Origin: Hymenobacter edaphi
Lineage (GTDB): Bacteria; Bacteroidota; Bacteroidia; Cytophagales; Hymenobacteraceae
DNA: 64,000 nt
Assembly (NCBI RefSeq): GCF_003258365.1
Contig: NZ_QHKM01000006.1
Location: 1 to 64,000, forward strand
Reading direction: 5' to 3'
Positions 44,102-52,430 of this stretch are shown one piece after another. The notes below the pieces were generated by a model that searched no databases, was not told the origin of the DNA, and saw only the letters and a program-made list of their open reading frames with translations. How positions within the stretch are numbered: the first letter of the stretch is position 1; every line of letters begins with the position of its first letter. Both the position numbers and the translations under genes were made by a program.

Positions 44102-44123
44102 ATGGTCAGAGGCCAGCCGAAGC

Positions 44124-45959
44124 TTATTCCACCGTTACCGATTTGGCCAGGTTGCGGGGCTGGTCCACGTTGCAGCCGCGCAGCACCGCAATGTGGTACG
44201 AGAGCAGCTGCAGCGGAATCACCGACACCAGCGGCGTCAGCGCCTCCGAGGTGTAGGGCACTTCCACCACGAACTCGGCCATCGACGGGATGGTCGTGTC
44301 GCCTTCGCTCACCACGGCGATAATGCGGCCTTTGCGGGCCTTCACCTCCTGGATGTTCGACACGATTTTCTCGTACGAGCTGTCGCGCGTGGCAATAACA
44401 ACCACCGGCATGTTCTCGTCGATCAGGGCGATGGGGCCGTGCTTCATTTCGGCCGCGGGGTAGCCCTCGGCGTGGATGTAGCTGATTTCCTTGAGCTTCA
44501 GGGCGCCTTCCAGCGCCACCGGGAAGTTGTAGCCGCGGCCCAGGTATAGGAAGTTGGTGGCGTCCTTGAAGATTTCGGCAATCTGCTGAATCTCGGTGTC
44601 CAGCTCCAGCGCCTTTTCCACTTTCTGCGGAATGGTGTGCAGCTCCATCATCAGCTCGCGCAGCTTCTGGTCGGACAGCGTGCCGCGGCGGTGGCCCACA
44701 ATCATGGCCAGCAGCGTGAGCACCGTCACCTGGGCCGTGAAGGCCTTGGTCGAAGCCACCCCGATTTCCGGGCCGGCGTGGGTGTAGGCACCCGCATCAG
44801 TAGCGCGGGCAATGCTCGAACCCACCACGTTGCAGATGCCGAAGATGGTGGCACCCTTGCTCTTGGCCAGCTCGATGGCGGCCAGCGTGTCGGCCGTTTC
44901 CCCCGACTGCGAAATGGCAATAACGATGTCGCGCTCCGACAGCACCGGGTTGCGGTAGCGGAACTCCGAGGCGTACTCCACTTCTACCGGAATGCGCGCC
45001 AGGTCTTCCAGCAGGTACTCGGCCACCAGGCCGGCGTGCCAGCTGGTACCGCAGGCCACCACGATGATGCGCTGCGCGTTCAGGAACTTCTGCTCGAAGG
45101 CCCGCACGCCGCCCATGTTCAGGTGCGAAGCTTCCAGCTCCAGGCGGCCGCGCATCGAATCCAGAATCGACTTCGGCTGCTCGAAGATTTCCTTCAGCAT
45201 GAAGTGCTCGTAGCCGCCCTTTTCGATGCTGTCGAGCTCCAGCTCCAGCTTCTGAATGTAGGGCGTCTGCTGCACGTCTTCCTTGGTGCGGATGTCGAGC
45301 TTCCCGTCGCGGATAACGGCAATTTCGTAGTCATTCACGTACACCACCTCGTTGGTGTACTCGATGATGGGCGTCGCGTCGGAAGCCAGGAAAAACTCGT
45401 CCTGCCCCACGCCAATAACCAGCGGCGAGCCTTTGCGGGCCGCAATCAGCTGGTTCGGCGAATCTTTGCTGATAACCACGATGGCGTAGGCGCCCACCAC
45501 TTCGTGCAGGGCCAGGCGTACGGCTTCTTCCAGCGAGCAGGCATTCTGCTTCTGAATTTCCTCGATCAGGTTGACGAAGACCTCCGTGTCGGTATCGGAA
45601 TGAAACTCGTGGCCCTGCTGCTGCAGGTGCTTCTTCAGCGCCGCGTAGTTTTCGATGATGCCGTTGTGAATGATGGCAATGCGCTCCGACGTGGAGTAGT
45701 GCGGGTGGGCGTTGACGTCGTTCGGCTCGCCGTGGGTGGCCCAGCGGGTGTGGCCCATGCCCACGTGTGCGTGCACGTTCTTGTCGGCAATAAACGCTTC
45801 CAGCTCGGCTACCTTGCCTTTCTTCTTGAAGACGTTCAGCTCACCGTTGAGCAGGGCAATGCCCGCCGAATCGTACCCGCGGTACTCCAGACGGTGCAGG
45901 CCTTTCAGAATGATGGGACAAGCCTCACGGTGTCCGATGTAAGCTACTATTCCGCACAT
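44124..45959 (-). CDS. glmS: Glutamine-fructose-6-phosphate aminotransferase (isomerising)
   Basis: GlmS makes glucosamine-6-phosphate for peptidoglycan and lipopolysaccharide. I start at 45959 so that Cys2, the nucleophile of the glutaminase domain, is at the N-terminus (MCGIVAYIGHRE). The glutaminase contains GHTRWATHGEPND and the region NAHPHYSTSERIAIIHNGII. Two SIS sugar-isomerase domains follow (VACGTSWHAGLVAEYLL and LGRGYNFPVALEGALKLKEI). At 611 residues the length is normal. It has its own TACTTTTG box, although DUF4270 and the glycogen synthase lie upstream on the same strand. Confidence 0.97.
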   Translation of the reverse strand: MCGIVAYIGHREACPIILKGLHRLEYRGYDSAGIALLNGELNVFKKKGKVAELEAFIADKNVHAHVGMGHTRWATHGEPNDVNAHPHYSTSERIAIIHNGIIENYAALKKHLQQQGHEFHSDTDTEVFVNLIEEIQKQNACSLEEAVRLALHEVVGAYAIVVISKDSPNQLIAARKGSPLVIGVGQDEFFLASDATPIIEYTNEVVYVNDYEIAVIRDGKLDIRTKEDVQQTPYIQKLELELDSIEKGGYEHFMLKEIFEQPKSILDSMRGRLELEASHLNMGGVRAFEQKFLNAQRIIVVACGTSWHAGLVAEYLLEDLARIPVEVEYASEFRYRNPVLSERDIVIAISQSGETADTLAAIELAKSKGATIFGICNVVGSSIARATDAGAYTHAGPEIGVASTKAFTAQVTVLTLLAMIVGHRRGTLSDQKLRELMMELHTIPQKVEKALELDTEIQQIAEIFKDATNFLYLGRGYNFPVALEGALKLKEISYIHAEGYPAAEMKHGPIALIDENMPVVVIATRDSSYEKIVSNIQEVKARKGRIIAVVSEGDTTIPSMAEFVVEVPYTSEALTPLVSVIPLQLLSYHIAVLRGCNVDQPRNLAKSVTVE

Positions 45960-46030
45960 ACGGGGTCTGGGAAAGTAAAAAGTCAGGGAAAATGGAAAGG
46001 CCGGCCCGAGGCAAACCTCGGGCCAGACTG

Positions 46031-46038
46031 CAAAAGTA
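46031..46038 (-). promoter_or_regulatory. glmS: -7 box for glmS
   Basis: CAAAAGTA reads TACTTTTG on the minus strand, a perfect TAnnTTTG. It lies just beyond the stop of the upstream DUF4270 gene, so glmS need not depend on read-through. I saw no glmS ribozyme-like leader. Confidence 0.6.
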
Positions 46039-46041
46039 AGA

Positions 46042-47520
46042 CTAGCGCGCCTTTGTCTTGGAGTAGTATACGCGCAGCTTAATATTCGGGGCATCAATCA
46101 CCGCCCGGTCCAGCGACAGCTCGCCCCCGGCCCGCCGCCGCGTGGGCGAGAGCAAAAACGCTGAGGGCGAGGGCTCGGGCAGCTGGTTTTTGGCGTAGGC
46201 TTGCACGTAGCCCGTCAGCAGGGTGCTGTAATACCTGGTCGTTGCGTTGGCTTCGGTCAGCTGCAGCGCCAGCGGCCGGCCGGCCGTGGGTGCCAGGAAG
46301 CCTTCCTGCTGCACCAGCCGCTCCAGTTGGTTTACCCCGTTCTGGAAGAGCAGGATGCGGTTGTTGACGTTGTTGGCTTCGTAAATGAACAGCTGCGAAG
46401 GCGCCACAAACTGCGCCGTGCTGTACGGCTTCACCGGAATGATCAGCTCCGCCCGGTTGATAATCAGGTTGCTCTGCGCCTGCCGCTGCCGCAGCACGTC
46501 CAGGCCCGGAATGACCAGCTTGGTAACCAGGCCGGTGCCGTCCTGCGAATAGACCGTCTCGTCGGAGGCCGACGACGGGACCGAGGCCTGCCCGTTGTTC
46601 TGCAGTACGTTGAAGGGCGAGCCGGGCGTGTTCAGCGTGTAGCTGATGTTGGTGAAATAGCGCGGGGCCGAGGCCACCTGGTTCGGGTCGCCGTACAGAA
46701 TGCGGTACACCTTGCGCTTGCGGTTGCGCACGCTCTGGTTCGTGCCGTAGGGCAGGTGGTAGTACACGTACACCGCCGACAGCAGCGAGCGGTTGAAGGC
46801 CACGGCCGTGCCCTGCGTGGTGGCCACGAGGCCCATGCCCTTCCACACCGTCCGCAGGTCCGCATCCGAGAGCCGCACCGTCGTGGTCGAGAGCATTTTG
46901 GCGAACAGCTGGCGGGCAAACGCCGTCTGGTTCAGCGTGTCGGTCGACAGCGGAATCCGCAGCGGGCGCACCGTCACGCTGTCCAGCGAGTTGATCCGGT
47001 CCCGGATGGGGCTGTTCAGCTTCACCGGCTTATCGAGAACAATCGGCGTGCTCAACCCAACCACGCTGGTGGAGTTGTAGGTCGTGAAGTCGTCCAGCGG
47101 CTGCTGCAGGTCGTACACGCTCAGGCGCAGCGGCGCGGTGGCGCTGCCGTACACACGGTCGAAATTGGCCAGCACCACCACCGAATCCAGCTTCGGGTTC
47201 TGCGTGGCGTACTGCGAGGGCAGCGAGTCGCTGGAGGCGGCTACCTCCAGAAAGGCCCGGGCCTGCAACAGGCCGCCGGTGTTGCCGTCGGGCAGCTGGC
47301 CCACCAGGAAGTGGTCCTTCTGCGTGGTGGCCAGCGAATCCTGCCGGATGGTGGACGCCGTAACCGGAAATTCCTCGAAGGCGGTGTCGATGGGCGTGGT
47401 GCCCGGCAAATCGACGCCCAACTCGTTGGTGTCCTCGCACGAAGCGAGCGAAAACAATGCGGACGTCAACAGCAGGGCCATCGACGTCCGAACGGGAAAC
47501 AGCCTAGTTGGCCAATTCAT
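46042..47520 (-). CDS. DUF4270 family lipoprotein
   Basis: A 492-residue protein with a lipoprotein signal (LLLTSALFSLASC). The mature part begins EDTNELGVDLPGTTPIDTAF, close to the DUF4270 consensus. Domain features are the segments DHFLVGQLPDGNTGGLLQA and RLSVYDLQQPLDDFTTYNST. The structure is unknown; it is probably surface exposed. Its start overlaps the end of the glycogen-synthase gene by 17 bases, so translation may be coupled. This gene order (glycogen synthase, DUF4270, glmS, diverging from panC) recurs across Bacteroidota. Confidence 0.87.
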   Translation of the reverse strand: MNWPTRLFPVRTSMALLLTSALFSLASCEDTNELGVDLPGTTPIDTAFEEFPVTASTIRQDSLATTQKDHFLVGQLPDGNTGGLLQARAFLEVAASSDSLPSQYATQNPKLDSVVVLANFDRVYGSATAPLRLSVYDLQQPLDDFTTYNSTSVVGLSTPIVLDKPVKLNSPIRDRINSLDSVTVRPLRIPLSTDTLNQTAFARQLFAKMLSTTTVRLSDADLRTVWKGMGLVATTQGTAVAFNRSLLSAVYVYYHLPYGTNQSVRNRKRKVYRILYGDPNQVASAPRYFTNISYTLNTPGSPFNVLQNNGQASVPSSASDETVYSQDGTGLVTKLVIPGLDVLRQRQAQSNLIINRAELIIPVKPYSTAQFVAPSQLFIYEANNVNNRILLFQNGVNQLERLVQQEGFLAPTAGRPLALQLTEANATTRYYSTLLTGYVQAYAKNQLPEPSPSAFLLSPTRRRAGGELSLDRAVIDAPNIKLRVYYSKTKAR

Positions 47521-48316
47521 TATACAGCGCGTAGTAAGAGCTCAGCAGGTTCTCATCGTCAGCCACTTGGCCGAGATTGTGGCGGGTGGCGTACTCCTGA
47601 AACAGGGCATTCAGGTTGTCGCTGAAGTCCTCGTCGGAACGCACCACGGCATCGGCGTACTCCATGCCAATCTTCACGAAGCCGGCAAAGTCAGCCGATT
47701 CCAGGGCGGCCAGCATCGAGTCGTCGATGTCGAGCATCTTCGCCTTTTCGATGATGTTGCCCTCGAATTTGTGGTCAAACTCGTTGTTGTAGACCGTGAA
47801 AATCGACTTGGCGTCCTTGAAAATCGGGTCCTTCTTGTAGGTCGTTTTCAGGTACAGGGGCATCAGGCCCGTCATCCAGTCGTTGCAGTGCACGATGTCG
47901 GGCGACCAGCCGAGCTTCTTCACCGTTTCGAGCACGCCCTTGCAGAAGAAGATGGCGCGCTCGTCGTTGTCGGCGTGGAACTGGTCGTTCTTGTCGCGCA
48001 GCACCGATTTGCGGTGGAAGTAGTCCTCGTTGTCGATGAAGTACACCTGCAGCTTGGCGTTCGGAATCGACGCGACCTTGATAATCAGCGGCTTCTCGTC
48101 TTCGCCCACGGCGATGTTGATGCCGGAGAGGCGCACGACTTCGTGCAGGCGGTTCTTCCGTTCGTTGATGATGCCGAAGCGGGGCACGAAAATGCGGATT
48201 TCCATCCCCATTTCCTGCATACCTTGGGGCAGGCGCCGCAGGAACTCCGCTACCCGGGTCGTTTGCAGAAACGGATTGATTTCCGTGGCAGCGTAGAGGA
48301 TTCTCAGCTTCGACAT
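47504..48316 (-). CDS. Short glycogen/starch synthase-like protein (GT5 N-domain only)
   Basis: A 270-residue protein homologous to the N-terminal half of glycogen synthase. It begins SKLRILYAATEINPFLQTTR; the expected KxGGL of true synthases is replaced (TTRVAEFLRRLPQ). DIVHCNDWMTGLMPLYLKTT and SIFTVYNNEFDHKFEG match the GT5 catalytic-domain landmarks. The second Rossmann domain, which binds ADP-glucose, is absent. It probably cannot make glycogen alone; a regulatory or binding role is likely. Such short forms are standard in Bacteroidota, so this is not a truncation. Confidence 0.87.
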   Translation of the reverse strand: MSKLRILYAATEINPFLQTTRVAEFLRRLPQGMQEMGMEIRIFVPRFGIINERKNRLHEVVRLSGINIAVGEDEKPLIIKVASIPNAKLQVYFIDNEDYFHRKSVLRDKNDQFHADNDERAIFFCKGVLETVKKLGWSPDIVHCNDWMTGLMPLYLKTTYKKDPIFKDAKSIFTVYNNEFDHKFEGNIIEKAKMLDIDDSMLAALESADFAGFVKIGMEYADAVVRSDEDFSDNLNALFQEYATRHNLGQVADDENLLSSYYALYNELAN

Positions 48317-48432
48317 ACGGGGGGAATCGAGAGGTTAGAAAGGAGGTACACCATTGGCTGCACAAAATTAAACAATTTTGCCCGATAAATCCATTATACT
48401 CGCCCCGGAAGTTCCGGGGGCGTCTCGCTGAC

Positions 48433-49281
48433 ATGGAGATACTTGAAACCGCCGCCGCGTTGCAAACCCTCACCGAAACCTGGCGCCGGGAGGGCCGCCG
48501 CATCGGCTTTGTGCCCACCATGGGCGCCCTGCACGAGGGGCATTTACAGCTCGTGCGCACCGCTGCGGCCGAAAACGACGTGGTCGTGGTCAGCATCTTC
48601 GTCAACCCGACGCAGTTCAACAACGCAGACGACTTCAAATTCTATCCCCGCACCCTCGAATCGGACGCAGCGCTGCTGCAGGGCACCGGCGCCACGGTGA
48701 TTTTTGCGCCCTCGGTGGAGCAGATGTACCCCCGCCCCAGCGTGGTACGCTTCGATTTCGGGCCGCTGGAGCGGGTGATGGAAGGCGCCAAGCGCCCGGG
48801 CCACTTCAACGGGGTGGCCACGGTGGTGAGCAAGCTGTTTCACCTCAGCCGCCCGCACCAGGCCTACTTCGGGCAGAAGGACTGGCAGCAGGTGGCCGTG
48901 GTGCAGCAGCTGCTGGCCGATCTGAGCTTCGACCTGAAGCTGGTCAGCTGCCCCACGATTCGCGAAGAGGACGGGCTGGCCATGTCGTCGCGCAACCGGC
49001 GCCTGCGCCCGGAAGCCCGCGCCGTGGCTCCGCGCCTGTACGAGGCCCTGCAACTGACGGCCGCCGCCCTGCGCGAAGGCCTCTCGCCGGGCGAGGCCCA
49101 GCAACAGGGCGCCGAATGGCTGCAGCAGTTTCCCGACATCGAGCTGGAGTACCTGGAAGTGGCCGACGCGCAAACCCTGCAGCCGGCCTGGGCGGGCCCC
49201 TCGGCCGAGCAGCCGCTGGTCATCTGCCTGGCCGCGTGGCTGGGCGGGGTGCGCCTCATCGACAACGTGCTGGTTGAATAA
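48433..49281 (+). CDS. panC: Pantothenate synthetase
   Basis: PanC joins pantoate and beta-alanine using ATP. The 282-residue chain shows the nucleotidyl-transferase motif VPTMGALHEGHLQLV (H34 and H37 in the ATP site), VVSIFVNPTQFNNADDF, YFGQKDWQQVAVVQQL and the KMSKS-like DGLAMSSRNRRL. Start ATG 48433. It is divergent from the glycogen synthase gene, and is followed by panD after a hairpin repeat of 150 bases. Confidence 0.97.
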   Translation: MEILETAAALQTLTETWRREGRRIGFVPTMGALHEGHLQLVRTAAAENDVVVVSIFVNPTQFNNADDFKFYPRTLESDAALLQGTGATVIFAPSVEQMYPRPSVVRFDFGPLERVMEGAKRPGHFNGVATVVSKLFHLSRPHQAYFGQKDWQQVAVVQQLLADLSFDLKLVSCPTIREEDGLAMSSRNRRLRPEARAVAPRLYEALQLTAAALREGLSPGEAQQQGAEWLQQFPDIELEYLEVADAQTLQPAWAGPSAEQPLVICLAAWLGGVRLIDNVLVE

Positions 49282-49391
49282 GGGTAAGCGGGTAAGAGGG
49301 GGGAGTTTAGGAGGCAAAGGGTGAGTTTATCATCCAACTTCGAAAGGCCGTGCGCCCTCAATAACTCCTAAAACCATACCCTCTTACCCTA
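49279..49391. repeat. GGGTAAG-type hairpin overlapping the panC stop
   Basis: Repeats of GGGTAAG begin at the panC stop codon itself (TAAGGGTAAGCGGGTAAGAGG) and pair with CCTCTTACCCTAA near 49380-49391. The shape is like the GGTGA repeats, but the unit differs. The panD promoter begins directly after the right arm. Confidence 0.6.
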
Positions 49392-49397
49392 ACTGTG

Positions 49398-49405
49398 TAT
49401 CTTTG
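49398..49405 (+). promoter_or_regulatory. panD: -7 box for panD
   Basis: TATCTTTG is a perfect TAnnTTTG, 29 bases upstream of the panD ATG at 49435. Confidence 0.6.
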
Positions 49406-49434
49406 CGGCCCAAAATCACCCGCCCGCTTTTGCC

Positions 49435-49782
49435 ATGCACATCGAGGTTCTCAAATCGAAAATTCACCGCGTCAAAGTCACGCAGGCGGAGCTGCACTAC
49501 GTGGGCAGCATCACCATCGACGAGGACCTGCTCGACGCGGCCAACATGGTGGAAAACGAGAAGGTGACGGTGGTGAACGTCAACAACGGCGAGCGGCTCG
49601 AAACCTACACCATCAAGGGCGAGCGGGGCACCGGCATGATCTGCCTGAACGGTCCGGCCGCCCGGCGCGTGGCCGTCGGCGACATTATCATCATCATTTC
49701 CTACGGCTTCGTCGACTTTGCCGAGGCCCGGGCGCACCAGCCCACCGTGATATTTCCCGACCAGCACAACCGGCTGGTCTAA
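49435..49782 (+). CDS. panD: Aspartate 1-decarboxylase (pyruvoyl-dependent)
   Basis: PanD makes beta-alanine for pantothenate by decarboxylating aspartate. The 115-residue proenzyme self-cleaves between Gly24 and Ser25, visible in [18 protein letters not shown]; the new N-terminal Ser becomes the pyruvoyl group. Other conserved residues: the Tyr in HYVGS, and [12 protein letters not shown], which forms the oxyanion region. Length is normal. It lies 153 bases after panC with its own promoter. Confidence 0.97.
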   Translation: MHIEVLKSKIHRVKVTQAELHYVGSITIDEDLLDAANMVENEKVTVVNVNNGERLETYTIKGERGTGMICLNGPAARRVAVGDIIIIISYGFVDFAEARAHQPTVIFPDQHNRLV

Positions 49783-49859
49783 CGCGTAGATTCCCCAACA
49801 AGCCAACGACCCGCGTCGTTGGCTTTCTTATGCAACATCATCGATAGCCGCGCCGCCTC

Positions 49860-50927
49860 ATGGGTAAGAAAATACTGAATATCCTCAAATACGCCCTGCT
49901 GCTGGCCTTTTCCGGCGCGTTGATGGTGTACGCCGTGCGCGGGCAGGACCTGAGCCGCATCGGGCAGTACATGCGCGAGGCCAACTACTTCTGGATGGGC
50001 CTGACCATGATTCTGTCGGCGCTGGGCTACTTCAGCCGGGGCTACCGCTGGAAGATGCAGCTCGACGCGGCCGGGCAAAAGGCCGGTTACTGGGACGTGT
50101 ACCACGCCATGATGGTGGGCTACCTGGCCAACCTGGTGCTGCCGCGCATGGGCGAGGTCATCCGCTGCTCGGTGCTGCGGCGCAACGGCGGCGTGCCGGT
50201 GCAGGTGGCACTGGGCTCGGTCATCACCGAGCGCGTCATCGATGTGCTGGTGCTCTTCAGTCTGCTGGGGGCCACGCTGATGCTGGATTTCAACAAGTTC
50301 TGGGCCTTCACCGTCGACAAAATCCTCGGCGGCGGGGCCGCCGTCGATGCCATGGCCCGCAACCGCACCCCGCTGCTGATTGCGGCCGGTATTGCGGTGG
50401 TACTGGGCCTGAGCGTGCTGTGGGCGCTGGTGCGCAATCTGGAGCGCCTGCGGCAGAACGCGCTGTTCAACCGCCTCTTCAACTTTCTGCGCGGCATGCT
50501 GGCCGGCGTGTTCAGCATCCGCCGCATCGAAAACAAGTGGCTGTTCCTGTTCCACACGTTTTTCACCTGGCTGGTATACTTCCTGATGGACTACCTGGCC
50601 TTCTTCGCCTTCCCCGAAACCTACAACCTGGGCTGGCGCGCGGGCCTGGCAGCCCTCACCTTCGGCGCCGTGGGCATGGCCGCCCCGGTGTCGGGCGGCA
50701 TCGGCACCTTCCACCTGCTGGTGCAGAGCATCCTGCTGGCCTTCGGCATTTCGCCCGAAGCGGGTATTGCCTACGCCCTGGTGGTGCACGGTGCCCAAAC
50801 GCTGTTGGTGGTGCTCATGGGCGGCATTAGCTTCGCCATCAGCATGCTCAAGACCGGCAAGGGCCTGCGCGGCCTCACCGAAGAACCCATTCTCGACGAA
50901 ACCACCGTGGTAGCCGATGTGGACTAA
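49860..50927 (+). CDS. Flippase-like/lysylphosphatidylglycerol-synthase TM-domain protein
   Basis: A 355-residue membrane protein with about eight helices, in the UPF0104/YbhN group (lysyl-PG synthase transmembrane region). Landmarks: GYFSRGYRWKMQLDAAGQ, MMVGYLANLVLPRMGEVIRC and ALGSVITERVIDVLVLF. Near the end, GAVGMAAPVSGGIGTFHLLV matches the family. The catalytic lysyl-transferase domain is missing, so it is likely a lipid flippase or envelope protein. The last 11 bases overlap rfaE2, so both are co-translated. Confidence 0.85.
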   Translation: MGKKILNILKYALLLAFSGALMVYAVRGQDLSRIGQYMREANYFWMGLTMILSALGYFSRGYRWKMQLDAAGQKAGYWDVYHAMMVGYLANLVLPRMGEVIRCSVLRRNGGVPVQVALGSVITERVIDVLVLFSLLGATLMLDFNKFWAFTVDKILGGGAAVDAMARNRTPLLIAAGIAVVLGLSVLWALVRNLERLRQNALFNRLFNFLRGMLAGVFSIRRIENKWLFLFHTFFTWLVYFLMDYLAFFAFPETYNLGWRAGLAALTFGAVGMAAPVSGGIGTFHLLVQSILLAFGISPEAGIAYALVVHGAQTLLVVLMGGISFAISMLKTGKGLRGLTEEPILDETTVVADVD

Positions 50928-51414
50928 AGACAAAATCCTGACCCGCGCGCAGCTGCCCGCCGTGCTCGACGCCTGGCGGGAGCACGGCCGCCGCATCGTT
51001 TTCACCAACGGCTGTTTCGACCTGCTGCACCTGGGCCACGTCGACTACCTCGAACAGGCCCGCGCCCTGGGCGACGCCCTCGTGGTAGGGCTCAATACCG
51101 ACCAATCTGTCAGTCGCTTAAAGCCCGGCCGGCCCTTGCAGGACGAAGTGTCACGTGCGCGGGTAATGGCCTCGCTTTTGTTTGTGGATGCAGTAGTGCT
51201 GTTCGACGAGCCGACCCCGCTGGAGCTGATTCAGCTGGTGCGGCCCGATGTGCTGGTGAAGGGCGACGATTACGCCATCAGCGGAATCGTGGGCCACGAA
51301 CTGGTGTTAGCCAACGGGGGGCAGGTACTCACCGTACCCCTGGTAGCTGGTTACAGCACTACGCGCATTGTGGAGCGCGTGCGCCAAACGCTCGGCAACT
51401 CGGCGGGCGGATAG
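50917..51414 (+). CDS. rfaE2: D-glycero-beta-D-manno-heptose 1-phosphate adenylyltransferase
   Basis: A 165-residue nucleotidyltransferase corresponding to the C-terminal (HldE2/RfaE2) half of HldE, which makes ADP-heptose for LPS inner core. The motif VFTNGCFDLLHLGHVDYLEQ carries HxGH; GLNTDQSVSRLKPGRPLQDE and VLVKGDDYAISGIVGHE are also typical. The kinase half (RfaE1) is not nearby. The overlap with the flippase gene suggests linked envelope roles. Confidence 0.93.
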   Translation: MWTKDKILTRAQLPAVLDAWREHGRRIVFTNGCFDLLHLGHVDYLEQARALGDALVVGLNTDQSVSRLKPGRPLQDEVSRARVMASLLFVDAVVLFDEPTPLELIQLVRPDVLVKGDDYAISGIVGHELVLANGGQVLTVPLVAGYSTTRIVERVRQTLGNSAGG

Positions 51415-51498
51415 AGAAGCAGGAGGGAGGAACGACCGGTTTCTTGGCTCCCCGCTTCGGGCGCGAAGGCTCCACCGGCTTTTCAATCTCTCAACCTC

Positions 51499-52191
51499 AT
51501 GATGATCAATCCCTTTTATGCGTTGCTGATCGGGCTGACGCTGGTCAGCTGGCTGATTCAGTGGCGCCTGCGCAGCAAGTTTGCCCAGTACTCGCACATT
51601 GCCCTGCACTCGGGCCTCTCGGGCAAGCAGGTGGCCGAAATGATGCTGGCCGACAACAACATCCGCGACGTGCGCATCATTTCCACCGAAGGCCAGCTCT
51701 CGGACCATTACAACCCGGCGGATAAGACCGTCAACCTCAGCGACGAGGTCTATCACGGCCGCTCGGCCATGTCGGCGGCCGTAGCAGCCCATGAAGTGGG
51801 CCACGCCGTGCAGCACGCCACGGCCTACAGCATGCTGCAGTTTCGCTCGGCCATGGTGCCGGCCCTGAGCGCGGTGTCGCGCTTCATGCCCCTGCTGCTG
51901 TTGGCCGGCGTGTTCTTGTTGCGCTATTCCATTCTGCCGCTGGGTCTGGGCGTGGCGCTGTTTGCCTTTGCCACGTTCTTCAGCTTCGTGACGCTGCCGG
52001 TGGAGTTCGACGCCTCCAAGCGGGCCCTGGCCTGGATGGAGCGCCGCGGCATCGTGTCTTCGCAGGAACACGCCATTGCCAAGGACGGCCTGCGCTGGGC
52101 CGCGCTGACCTACGTGGTGGCGGCCATCAGTTCCCTGGCCACGCTGATCTACTACGCCAGCTTCCTTTTCGGCGGGCGGCGCAGCAGCTAA
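51499..52191 (+). CDS. YugP-type membrane zinc metallopeptidase
   Basis: A 230-residue membrane protein of the zinc_metallopeptidase family (YugP). The zinc motif HEVGH is at residues 98-102 in AVAAHEVGHAVQHATAY. TM helices: one at the N-terminus (FYALLIGLTLVSWLIQ), then two after the zinc site and one at the C-terminus. The conserved SGKQVAEMMLADNNIRDV and TLPVEFDASKRAL segments match. It is a probable inner membrane protease with unknown substrates. A hairpin terminator follows directly. Confidence 0.9.
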   Translation: MMINPFYALLIGLTLVSWLIQWRLRSKFAQYSHIALHSGLSGKQVAEMMLADNNIRDVRIISTEGQLSDHYNPADKTVNLSDEVYHGRSAMSAAVAAHEVGHAVQHATAYSMLQFRSAMVPALSAVSRFMPLLLLAGVFLLRYSILPLGLGVALFAFATFFSFVTLPVEFDASKRALAWMERRGIVSSQEHAIAKDGLRWAALTYVVAAISSLATLIYYASFLFGGRRSS

Positions 52192-52209
52192 GGCGCTGGT
52201 CATTCCCTG

Positions 52210-52242
52210 AAACGCCCGGCGCAGCCGGGCGTTTTGCTTTTT
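52210..52242 (+). terminator. Rho-independent terminator
   Basis: AAACGCCCGGC (52210-52220) pairs with GCCGGGCGTTT (52224-52234), followed by TGCTTTTT. It ends the run from panD to the peptidase gene. Confidence 0.85.
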
Positions 52243-52430
52243 GCCCCGCGGTGCCAACGGGCCGACACACCTGAAAACCGATGGCCGGCGCGGGGTGCGG
52301 CGAATAGCCGGCGACGACGGCGGGGCATTAATCGGCGCGGCCGGTTGATAACCAGCCGGCAACTAATTAATTTCGCGACACGTTTGCCAGGCCTAACGAC
52401 TGTTAGCCACCTCCCAATCCCCATTCCCGC

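Noticed and set aside
44124-46038. A glmS ribozyme in the glmS leader
   Set aside because: The short leader between the -7 box and the start codon (about 70 bases) holds no recognisable ribozyme core; this element belongs mainly to Firmicutes.
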